Shown piece by piece: positions 45,536 to 52,420 of a stretch of 64,000 nt of DNA. The stretch comes from Streptomyces aureocirculatus (GTDB lineage: Bacteria > Actinomycetota > Actinomycetes > Streptomycetales > Streptomycetaceae): positions 62,001 through 126,000 of the forward strand of contig NZ_JOAP01000032.1 in the NCBI RefSeq assembly GCF_000720475.1, written 5' to 3'. A model generated the notes under the pieces. It was not told the origin of the DNA. It worked only from the letters and a program-made list of their open reading frames with translations, and did not search any database. The translations under genes were made by a program, and so were the position numbers. Every line of letters begins with the position of its first letter. Within the stretch, counting starts at the first letter, position 1.

Positions 45536-46038
45536 GATTCCCCCAGGCGGCTCCCGCCGAGTTCCACCTCGAACGGCTCGGAGCAGTGCGGGCACTCCAC
45601 GGCGGCGCGGGTGTGGCCCTCGGCGTTGATCTGACGGTAGAAGTCCTGGAGGAAGGCGAGGTCGGAGGCGAACATGCTCTCCACCGTCCCGTCGTGCACG
45701 CTCGGCAGGGAGCCGAGCCGCGTGATGACCCGGCCGAGCAGCACCACCGACAGGTACGCGGGGTTCTCCTGGACCCGCACGTCGCGCAGCGGGACCAGTT
45801 CGTCCCGTGCCGTGGACAGGCGCATCACACCGTCCCGGTGGACGGTGCCCGCCTCGTCGACGTAGCCGCGCGGGAGCTGGAAGGGGAACTCGGTGCGCAG
45901 AGCCCGCGGTGCCGTCCCGGTGGGAGCGGCGGCGGAAGACGTAAGGGGGGACTCCGCTTCCGCCGCCGCGGTCCGAGGGGCCGGTGGCGCCGCGGCGGCC
46001 GTGCCCGCCTCCGGCGCACCGGCAGCCGTGCGCCGCAT
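45532..46038 (-). CDS. Tail-assembly (gp41/TAC-like) protein with CxxC end
   Basis: 168 residues from the ATG at 46038, which shares bases with the tube stop (TAATG); upstream reading is a shadow of the tube gene. An Ala/Pro-rich N-terminal tail precedes the conserved core FPFQLPRGYVDEAGTVHRDGVM, DVRVQENPAYLSVVLLGRVITRLGSL and ASDLAFLQDFYRQIN, then VECPHCSEPFEVEL, half a zinc knuckle. It resembles Mu gp41-type tail chaperones placed after the tube gene. Confidence 0.82.
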   Translation of the reverse strand: MRRTAAGAPEAGTAAAAPPAPRTAAAEAESPLTSSAAAPTGTAPRALRTEFPFQLPRGYVDEAGTVHRDGVMRLSTARDELVPLRDVRVQENPAYLSVVLLGRVITRLGSLPSVHDGTVESMFASDLAFLQDFYRQINAEGHTRAAVECPHCSEPFEVELGGSRLGES

Positions 46039-46481
46039 TATTCGATGACCAGTTCTTCGAAGACGATGGTCACGGTCTCGCTCAGCACGGCGGCCTCGCC
46101 GGCCTTGAGGGTGCTGGCGTCGATCTTGCTGCACCAGGCGTTGCGCAGGTTGTAGCGCTTCACCGGGTTGTCCTCGTAATCCATCATGATGATGGAGGCG
46201 TTCTTGCGGGCCGTGCTCATCCGGCCGTTGATCGAGTCGTTGATCCACGTCGTGAACGCGGTCGACTGGGTCATGCCGCGCACCACGGTGCACTGCCCGT
46301 TCTTCTGCACACCCGGCAGCAGATTGATGTCGATCTTGCCCTGGGCAGTGTTCTGGGGGCTGACGATGACGTCCTGTTCGATGCTGAGACCGCTGACCTC
46401 CGCGAGGTACTCGACCATCACACCGTCGATCTGGAGACCGAAATTGTGTGAAGTGAGGGAGTCGCCCTGCATGAGACTCAT
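46038..46481 (-). CDS. Inner tube protein (T4 gp19/Hcp-like)
   Basis: 147 residues. SHNFGLQIDGVMVEYLAEVSGLSIEQDVI, GQCTVVRGMTQSTAFTTWINDSI, NLRNAWCSKIDASTLKAGE and the final VTIVFEELVIE are the tube fold. It directly follows the sheath gene, the normal order for contractile systems, and should form the expelled tube. 95 bp separate it from the sheath stop. Confidence 0.95.
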   Translation of the reverse strand: MSLMQGDSLTSHNFGLQIDGVMVEYLAEVSGLSIEQDVIVSPQNTAQGKIDINLLPGVQKNGQCTVVRGMTQSTAFTTWINDSINGRMSTARKNASIIMMDYEDNPVKRYNLRNAWCSKIDASTLKAGEAAVLSETVTIVFEELVIE

Positions 46482-46576
46482 GTGTTCGCTGTCTTCCTAG
46501 GCTTCTTGGCTTCGAGGCTTCTGGGCTGCTGATCCGGGCTTCTGGGATTCTTGACGTCGGGCCGGTGGCCCGGGGC

Positions 46577-48184
46577 CTACTCCTCCAGCTCCCCGTTGCC
46601 GCTGGAGAACTGCGAAAGCCGGAAGATCACGAACTCCGCCGGCTTGACCGGGGCGACACCGATCTCGCAGATGACCCGGCCGAGGTCGACCGACTCCGGC
46701 GGGTTGGTCTCCTCGTCACACTTGACGTAGAAGGCCTCCTGGGGCCGCTGCCCGAAGAGCGCGCCGCTGCGCCACTCGTTGACCAGGAACGCCGAGATGT
46801 TGCGTCGGATGCGGGCCCACAGCGCGTGGTCGTTCGGCTCGAACACCACCCACTGGGTGCCGATGAGTATCGACTCCTCCAGGTAGTTGAAGTACCGGCG
46901 GATGTTCAGGTAGCGCCACTCCGGGTCCGAGGACAGGGTGCGTGCTCCCCAGACGCGGATGCCCCGGCCGGGGAAGGCGCGGATGCAGTTGACGCCGATG
47001 GGGTTGAGCAGGTCCTGCTCGCCCCGGGTGATCTGCAGCTCCAGGTCGACGGCGCCGCGCACCACCTCGTTGGCGGGGGCCTTGTGCACACCGCGCTCGA
47101 AGTCGTTGCGGGCCCAGATGCCGGCGACGTGGCCGCTCGGCGGGACCATGCGGGCCTGGCCCGTGGCCGGGTCGAAGGACTTCAGCCAGGGGTAGTACAG
47201 GGCCGCGTACTTGGAGTCGTAGCCAGCCGTCTCCTGGCGCCAGACCCGGATCTGACGGGCGTTGAGGCTCGGGGGCGGGTCGATGACGGCGACCCGGTCG
47301 CCCATCAGCTCGCAGTGGGCGATGAGCCCGAGCTGCACGGCCTTGACGGCCTCCAGGTCGATCGCGCCCCGCTGGTAGGCGGCCATGAGGTCGGGCACGG
47401 CCACCATGGAGATCTCGTCGACGGCCTCCAGGCCACCGAAACCGGTGCGGTCCGCCGAGTCGCCGAGGTACTGGGCCGGGCCGGGGTGGGCGGGAGCCTC
47501 CCGCTCCACCGGCGCCGGAGCGGGCGGCGCGGCGGGCGGCGCGGCGGGCGGCGCGGCCAGGGTGACCGTCTGGTTCTCGGGGCGGGTGAGCTGCGCCGCC
47601 GACGCGGCCTCCGTCACCGTGATGAGCTTGGAGCGCTCCTTGACCTGGGTGACGACGTAGGCCCTGGTGCCCTTCTTGGCGCTCACGTCGAACGTCTCGA
47701 CCTGCTTGTCGCCGTCCTTGACGATCAGCTTGAAGCGCTCGGCGGGGCCCTCGCCCTCGGGGTCGGCGACCTCCACCGTCAGCGGGCCCGTGCTGCCCTG
47801 CGCGGTGGCCGCCACGGAGAACGCGCCGAGCTGCTTCGGCTCGGCGGCGGGCAGCGCCGCTGTGGGGGCCGTGCCGGTCACGGCGGCCGGGGCGGCGCCG
47901 TCACCGGAGACGCCATCGGCGGAGCCGCCGACCCGGATGACGTAGGCGGCGGAACCGCCGTTGTTGAAGAACCCGTACACGGAGTGTGCGAGGTAGTACC
48001 CGTCGGTGAAGTCGCCGAACGAGGTGACGTACTGAGTCCAGTTGGTCACCAGTGTGGGTTCGTTGAGCGGCCCGGTCGGCGCGAGCCCGACGAAGGCCGC
48101 CACGGAGGTGCCCACCCCCTCGATCGGGCGTGAACCGCTGGACACCTCCTCGACGTAGACGCCGGGCGACAGGTAGGACGGCAT
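46577..48184 (-). CDS. Contractile tail sheath protein
   Basis: 535 residues from the ATG at 48184 with GAGGAGAG upstream. N-terminal SYLSPGVYVEEVSSGSRPIEGVGTSVAAFVG is cut from the classic sheath start; the C-terminal domain has FERGVHKAPANEVVRGAVDL, LNPIGVNCIRAFPGRGIRVWGARTL, YLNIRRYFNYLEESI and GRVICEIGVAPVKPAEFVIFRLSQF. The middle holds an inserted Ala/Pro-rich domain (PPAAPPAAPPAPAPVERE), expected on the outer sheath surface. First structural gene after the 314-bp leader gap. Confidence 0.97.
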   Translation of the reverse strand: MPSYLSPGVYVEEVSSGSRPIEGVGTSVAAFVGLAPTGPLNEPTLVTNWTQYVTSFGDFTDGYYLAHSVYGFFNNGGSAAYVIRVGGSADGVSGDGAAPAAVTGTAPTAALPAAEPKQLGAFSVAATAQGSTGPLTVEVADPEGEGPAERFKLIVKDGDKQVETFDVSAKKGTRAYVVTQVKERSKLITVTEAASAAQLTRPENQTVTLAAPPAAPPAAPPAPAPVEREAPAHPGPAQYLGDSADRTGFGGLEAVDEISMVAVPDLMAAYQRGAIDLEAVKAVQLGLIAHCELMGDRVAVIDPPPSLNARQIRVWRQETAGYDSKYAALYYPWLKSFDPATGQARMVPPSGHVAGIWARNDFERGVHKAPANEVVRGAVDLELQITRGEQDLLNPIGVNCIRAFPGRGIRVWGARTLSSDPEWRYLNIRRYFNYLEESILIGTQWVVFEPNDHALWARIRRNISAFLVNEWRSGALFGQRPQEAFYVKCDEETNPPESVDLGRVICEIGVAPVKPAEFVIFRLSQFSSGNGELEE

Positions 48185-48498
48185 GCTCTGCTCTCCTCGG
48201 GGTACGAAACGGGACGTCCTCACCCTGGCGTGTGCGTCTTGCCGTCGAAACGTCCCCGGGTACCTGCCACCGGGCAAGGCCGTTGCCCGCAAGGGCACTT
48301 CGTCCGGCCCTGCCGCCGGGGGGGCCGGGTGCGCCGCGGGGACGGCACCGGCCCCGCGGGCACGTCAGGCGGGAGCGTAGCGGCCCGCAGCGGGCTGCGG
48401 TACGGGATCACTGCCGGGCGCGGGCGCCGGGGGCGCACCGGAGGCCATCGCGGCCGCCCCTGCGGGCAACCCCGTCTGCCCGGCCGTCTTGCGGTGTG
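48185..48498. other. Leader gap between AAA ATPase and sheath genes
   Basis: 314 bp without a gene. It should hold the sheath promoter. A perfect 7-bp hairpin, CGGGCAA at 48271-48277 and TTGCCCG at 48283-48289, lies 87-105 bases before the sheath ATG; GC-rich dyads near 48370-48430 could be an upstream terminator. No regulator consensus recognised. Confidence 0.55.
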
Positions 48499-50679
48499 TC
48501 ACCAGCTCGCTTCACCCGGCACCAGGCGGCCCGCCTTGCGGTACTCACGGCGGGCGCCCTCCAGGAGGTCGCCCGCACCGACCGGCTCGTCCCGGCCCGC
48601 CGCGAGATACGCGGCGGTGACCACCGCACTGCGGATCCCGCCGCCCGCGAGGTCGAAGTCCCGGGCCAGGGCGGTGACGTCGATGCCCTCGGCGCGGGGG
48701 ACGTGCGACAGGCCGTGCCGCCACAGCGCCAGGCGCTGCTCGGCGTCGGGGAAGGGGAAGTCGACCACCAGGTCGAGGCGCCGGGTGAACGCGTCGTCGA
48801 TGTTGGCGCGCAGATTGGTGGTCAGGAGCGCGATGCCGTCGAACGACTCCAGGCGCTGCAGCAGATAAGCGCTCTCCAGGTTGGCGTACCTGTCGTGGGC
48901 GTCCTTGACCTCCGAGCGCTTGCCGAAGACGGCGTCGGCCTCGTCGAAGAGGAGCACGGCGTCCGTGCGGTCGGCCTCCGTGAAGATCCGCTCCAGGTTC
49001 TTCTCGGTCTCACCGACATACTTGTCCACGATCGAGGAGAGCTGGACGACGTAGAGATCGACCCCCAGATCGGCGGCGATGACTTCCGCGGACAGCGTCT
49101 TGCCGGTGCCGGAGTCGCCCGCGAAGAGCCCGAGGACGCCCCGGCCGCGGCCGCCGCCCGCGCTGAGCCGCCAGTCACCGAGGACCCGGTCGCGATGCCG
49201 GGCACGCAGGGAGAGTTCCCGCAGTTGGGCGAGGGGCCCGTCGGGAAGGACCAGGTCCTGCCAGTCCACCGCAGGACGGATGCGGCGCGCGTGCCGTTCG
49301 AGGCCCGATGCCGACTGCTGCCGGGCGGCGAGACGGACGTGGGCGGCGGTCAGCGGGGTCCCGTCGAAGGCGGCGAGCGCCGCGGCGGCGCGTGCGGCGC
49401 GCCCGATGCGTTCCCCGCCGAGGTGGTACGGGGCAACGGTCGCGGCCAGGTCGAAGCCGTCGGCGTCCGGACCGAGCGCGGTCCGCCAGGCAGGTGTGCC
49501 GCCTGCCGGTCGCGGGGGCGCCTGAAGTACCAGCGGGTCGTGTGTGGACCACTGCGGATCGTAGGGGCGAGGGTCGGCGAGCAGCACGGTCACATCCGTG
49601 GCCGCGGTCAACTCGGCCACCATCGGGCCCGGTTCATCGGGCAGGCCGCACACCACCACCGCCCGGTCGCTCAGGCGTGCCTCCCGCAGCAGCTCGGGGA
49701 CCTGGTCCGCGGCGCCGGAGAAGCGCAGCGCGTCGAGGCCCGCCGTGCGCAGGGCGGCCGCGAGGGTGGCAAGGGCGTCGCCCTCGCGCTGCTCACGGAG
49801 GTAGACGGCGCACACGCCCTGACCGAGCAGGTCGGCAAGTCGCTTGCCGAAGTCCTCGCCGTGCGCGGCGCCGGGCCGCGGGTCCGGCACCGGGTGCAAC
49901 CGCCCGAGGAGTGCGGCGTCGGCGGTGTCGTCGCCCAAGAGGTGGGCGGTGATCCGGTCGGGCACGCGCAAGGAGCGGGTGAGGAGGGGGCGTTCGGCGT
50001 CCTCCACGGTCAGCAGCCCCAGGGCGCGCAGGGGCGCCGAGAGGTGGAAGCGGGCGCGGGCCGCGGGCAGGTGCGCCGGTACGCCGCACAGCTCCAGGGC
50101 GAGCCCGACGGTGGCGCGGCGGCGGCTCACGTCGTCGTTGAGGTAGCCGTAGAGCGGTTCGAAGGTGCGGTCGAGGTCGGGGGCGAGGGCGATGAGGAGG
50201 ACGGCCGTGTCCAGCTCGGTCAGGCGCAGCCTGGCCGCGGTCCTGCCCAGGCGGTCCTCGGCGCCCACCGCCCCCGGCGCGGGCTCACCGGACCGGGAGT
50301 CCGCACCGGGCGTTGCACGAGACACTTCCGTATCGGGCAGCACACGCGGCACGTCCGTACTGGGCACTGCACGCGGCACGTCCGTATCGGGCGCCGCACG
50401 CGGCACGTTCGCACTGGGCACTGCACACGGCACGTCCGTATCGGGCGCCGCGCGCGGCCACTCGCGCAGCAGGTGGTTCAATGCCTCCCCGGAGACGTAC
50501 AGACCCCGCAGTGGGTCGTTCGCGGTGGGGTCGTCGGCGGAGCGGTGTTCGACCAGCGCGGTCACCGACTGCCGCAGCCGGTCAAGGCGGTCGAGCAGGA
50601 AGCGGGCCGGGCCCGCCGCTCCGGGGTCCCGCGGCAGGGTGGCCCCGGCGAAGGTGTCGTCCGGGGGTGCGGCGCTCAT
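48499..50679 (-). CDS. eCIS AAA+ ATPase (Cis15-like)
   Basis: 726 residues. The C-terminal AAA+ module has Walker A GLFAGDSGTGKTLSAEVIA, Walker B VLLFDEADAVFG, sensor region LLTTNLRANIDDAFTRRLD and the arginine finger RRLD. The N-terminal 450 residues include the winged region seen in eCIS ATPases (LTELDTAVLLIALAPDLDRTFEPLYGYLNDD) and an inserted stretch of six 9-residue repeats at residues 77-130. Pvc15-like ATPases act in cargo loading or assembly. It overlaps the DUF4255 stop. Confidence 0.95.
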   Translation of the reverse strand: MSAAPPDDTFAGATLPRDPGAAGPARFLLDRLDRLRQSVTALVEHRSADDPTANDPLRGLYVSGEALNHLLREWPRAAPDTDVPCAVPSANVPRAAPDTDVPRAVPSTDVPRVLPDTEVSRATPGADSRSGEPAPGAVGAEDRLGRTAARLRLTELDTAVLLIALAPDLDRTFEPLYGYLNDDVSRRRATVGLALELCGVPAHLPAARARFHLSAPLRALGLLTVEDAERPLLTRSLRVPDRITAHLLGDDTADAALLGRLHPVPDPRPGAAHGEDFGKRLADLLGQGVCAVYLREQREGDALATLAAALRTAGLDALRFSGAADQVPELLREARLSDRAVVVCGLPDEPGPMVAELTAATDVTVLLADPRPYDPQWSTHDPLVLQAPPRPAGGTPAWRTALGPDADGFDLAATVAPYHLGGERIGRAARAAAALAAFDGTPLTAAHVRLAARQQSASGLERHARRIRPAVDWQDLVLPDGPLAQLRELSLRARHRDRVLGDWRLSAGGGRGRGVLGLFAGDSGTGKTLSAEVIAADLGVDLYVVQLSSIVDKYVGETEKNLERIFTEADRTDAVLLFDEADAVFGKRSEVKDAHDRYANLESAYLLQRLESFDGIALLTTNLRANIDDAFTRRLDLVVDFPFPDAEQRLALWRHGLSHVPRAEGIDVTALARDFDLAGGGIRSAVVTAAYLAAGRDEPVGAGDLLEGARREYRKAGRLVPGEASW
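50290..50451. repeat. Six 27-bp repeats inside the AAA ATPase gene
   Basis: The protein reads AAPDTDVPC-AVPSANVPR-AAPDTDVPR-AVPSTDVPR-VLPDTEVSR-ATPGADSRS as separate nine-residue units. On the DNA the CGGCACGTCCGTATCGGGC unit recurs. Repeats are in frame, so copy changes alter only the linker between the N-terminal helix region and the ATPase body. Confidence 0.85.
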
Positions 50680-51368
50680 GGCCGCTCCGTGGGGCGGGCA
50701 GCCGCTTGTCCGCGATCCGACTGTCCGCGTGCGGTACGTGCCGCCGCCACCTGGTGGGGCCGGTGGGAGCGTTCCTCCGACCGGGGCGGGCCGCCGTCGA
50801 CACCGCGCACCCGGACCGTCGCGCCCTCGGTGACCGGCGGCCCGGCGTCGTAGTCGGGGTAGGCCGGGAACGGCACGGTCAGGACGACGTCCAGGGACGG
50901 CTTGAGCTCGCCGCCGAGCGCGGACCAGATGTCGGCGAGGGAGCGGGCCTCGGACTGGTTGCTCGCCACCGTCAGCGGTACCGAAAGGCCCAGGCGGCCG
51001 AGGGCGCCCGGGAGTTGCGCGGCGGACAGGAGCTCGTGCGGCAGCAGGCTCGCGAGGACGGCGGACAGCAGCCGGTGCTCGTCCTGCGGAGTCTTCGTCC
51101 AGGCCGTCACCAGGTAGGAGAGCCGGAACCAGCGCGGCGGCCTGCGGCGGCGTACGACGATGTCCTCGGTGTCGCGCAGCTCCGTGTGGCCGCGCTGCCG
51201 CCGGGACACGTCCTCGCGGATGTCGTACAGATAGGCGTTGATCACGGGCGCGTTGCGCCGGGCCGCCCAGTCGCGGGAGGGCACGTCGAAGGACACGTCG
51301 ATGCCGGAACCGGCCAGTGCCCCGCCGCCGACGAGGCCTTTGAGTACCTCGTCCACGTCATGAATCAC
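50676..51368 (-). CDS. DUF4255/Pvc16-type tail terminator (cap) protein
   Basis: 230 residues. The N-terminal 180 match the Pvc16_N fold: DVDEVLKGLVGGGAL, VSFDVPSRDWAARRNAPVINAYLYDIREDVSRR in short blocks, RLSYLVTAWTKTPQDEHRLLSAVLASLL and SLADIWSALGGELKPSLDVVLTV. This protein caps the tube and ends the sheath. The last 45 residues are a basic, disordered tail. Overlaps the ATPase start by 4 bases. Confidence 0.92.
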   Translation of the reverse strand: MIHDVDEVLKGLVGGGALAGSGIDVSFDVPSRDWAARRNAPVINAYLYDIREDVSRRQRGHTELRDTEDIVVRRRRPPRWFRLSYLVTAWTKTPQDEHRLLSAVLASLLPHELLSAAQLPGALGRLGLSVPLTVASNQSEARSLADIWSALGGELKPSLDVVLTVPFPAYPDYDAGPPVTEGATVRVRGVDGGPPRSEERSHRPHQVAAARTARGQSDRGQAAARPTERP

Positions 51369-51522
51369 TCTTGCGCTCCCCTTTGCCGTCCGCCGCCCGG
51401 ACGGGCTCTCTGCGGCCCCGCCCCCGATCGTGCTGTCCGCGCCGTCCGGTCGGCAGGCACGGCGGGGACGACAGCGGGGCAGCGCCCGTGCCCCAAGGGG
51501 CGGCCGCCGCGGGATCGGCGGC

Positions 51523-52179
51523 TCAGATGTAGCCCTCGCGGAGGGCGTAGGCCACCGCGTGCGAGCGGTTGCGCAGGTGCAGGCGGGTGGTGAGCCCGTG
51601 CATCACGTTCTTGACGGTGCGTTCGGAGTAGGACAGCTTGGTGGCGATCTCCGTGGTGTCCAGGCCCTCGGCGACCAGGCGCACGACGTCCACCTCGCGG
51701 GATGTGAGGCCCCGGAAGGACGCCGGCTGGTCGGTGCCGGTCCTGTGCAGGCGCCCGACTTGGCTGATGAGCCTGCCGAGCAGGTCCGCGGGCAGGTCGC
51801 CGCCGCCCTTGGCCGTGGTCAGGACGGCCTGCACCAGGCGGTGCGCGGTGGCCTCGCGACGCCACACGATGGCGCCGACACCGCACTCGATGACGTCGAG
51901 GAGCTCGTTCTCGCGGACCGTGCCCACGACGAGCACGGCGCGGGAGCCCTCGCTGCGCACGGTGCGCCGCAGCCGGGCGAGCGCGGCCTCGTCGAGCACG
52001 TCCTCGATCAGCATGGCCACGGTGGCGGGACCGGAGTCCTCGCACAGTTCGACCTCGGGGTGCCGGCGCAACTGGCTGCGGACACCCTCGCGGCTGATCG
52101 GGTCGGAGGCTTGTACGGCGACCCGCACCCGGCTTGCCGGGGGCGCGGAGACCGCGGAGGGCGGAAGTGAGCTGGACAA
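51523..52179 (-). CDS. LuxR/NarL-type transcriptional regulator at head of the eCIS operon
   Basis: 218 residues from the TTG at 52179, which has GAGGG 8 bases upstream; the ATG at 52248 has no site. The receiver-like N-terminus (VRVAVQASDPISREGVRSQL) lacks the usual acidic pair and phosphorylation Asp, so it may work without phosphorylation. The C-terminal helix-turn-helix is classical: FRGLTSREVDVVRLVAEGLDTTEIATKL (in parts) and SERTVKNVMHGL. 154 bp upstream of the cap gene on the same strand; probably the local activator of the injection system. Confidence 0.9.
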   Translation of the reverse strand: MSSSLPPSAVSAPPASRVRVAVQASDPISREGVRSQLRRHPEVELCEDSGPATVAMLIEDVLDEAALARLRRTVRSEGSRAVLVVGTVRENELLDVIECGVGAIVWRREATAHRLVQAVLTTAKGGGDLPADLLGRLISQVGRLHRTGTDQPASFRGLTSREVDVVRLVAEGLDTTEIATKLSYSERTVKNVMHGLTTRLHLRNRSHAVAYALREGYI

Positions 52180-52383
52180 GCGATTTCCCTCTGGTTCAGG
52201 GGCGGGCCGACAGAATCGAACATGCTCCGGTGCCCGGTGGCTCCGCATCGGTAGAAATTACGTAGGTGTCCATACCTCCGGTGTTTTCGGGCGGCAGAGC
52301 GCCGACCCGACGCCGCCCTGCCCTCTGGGCCGTACCGGGAAGCCGGTTTGACAAGACTTGTACCAACTCACACGATGAACGCC

Positions 52384-52398
52384 GTTAGAAGGTCTAAC
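52384..52398. promoter_or_regulatory. Inverted repeat GTTAGAaggTCTAAC before the LAL regulator
   Basis: Perfect 6-bp arms with a 3-bp spacer, 23-37 bp before the ATG at 52421. A second odd palindrome, ACAAGACTTGT, lies about 40 bp further upstream near 52350. AT-rich dyads in the 241-bp divergent spacer are candidate sites for one of the two LuxR-type proteins. Confidence 0.5.
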
Positions 52399-52420
52399 AA
52401 AATGACCGGAGGCCGGATCG

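Noticed and set aside
48130..50853. 907-codon plus-strand ORF across the AAA ATPase gene
   Set aside because: Antisense to Walker A/B and sensor motifs; spans the intergenic gap and has shadow-type composition.
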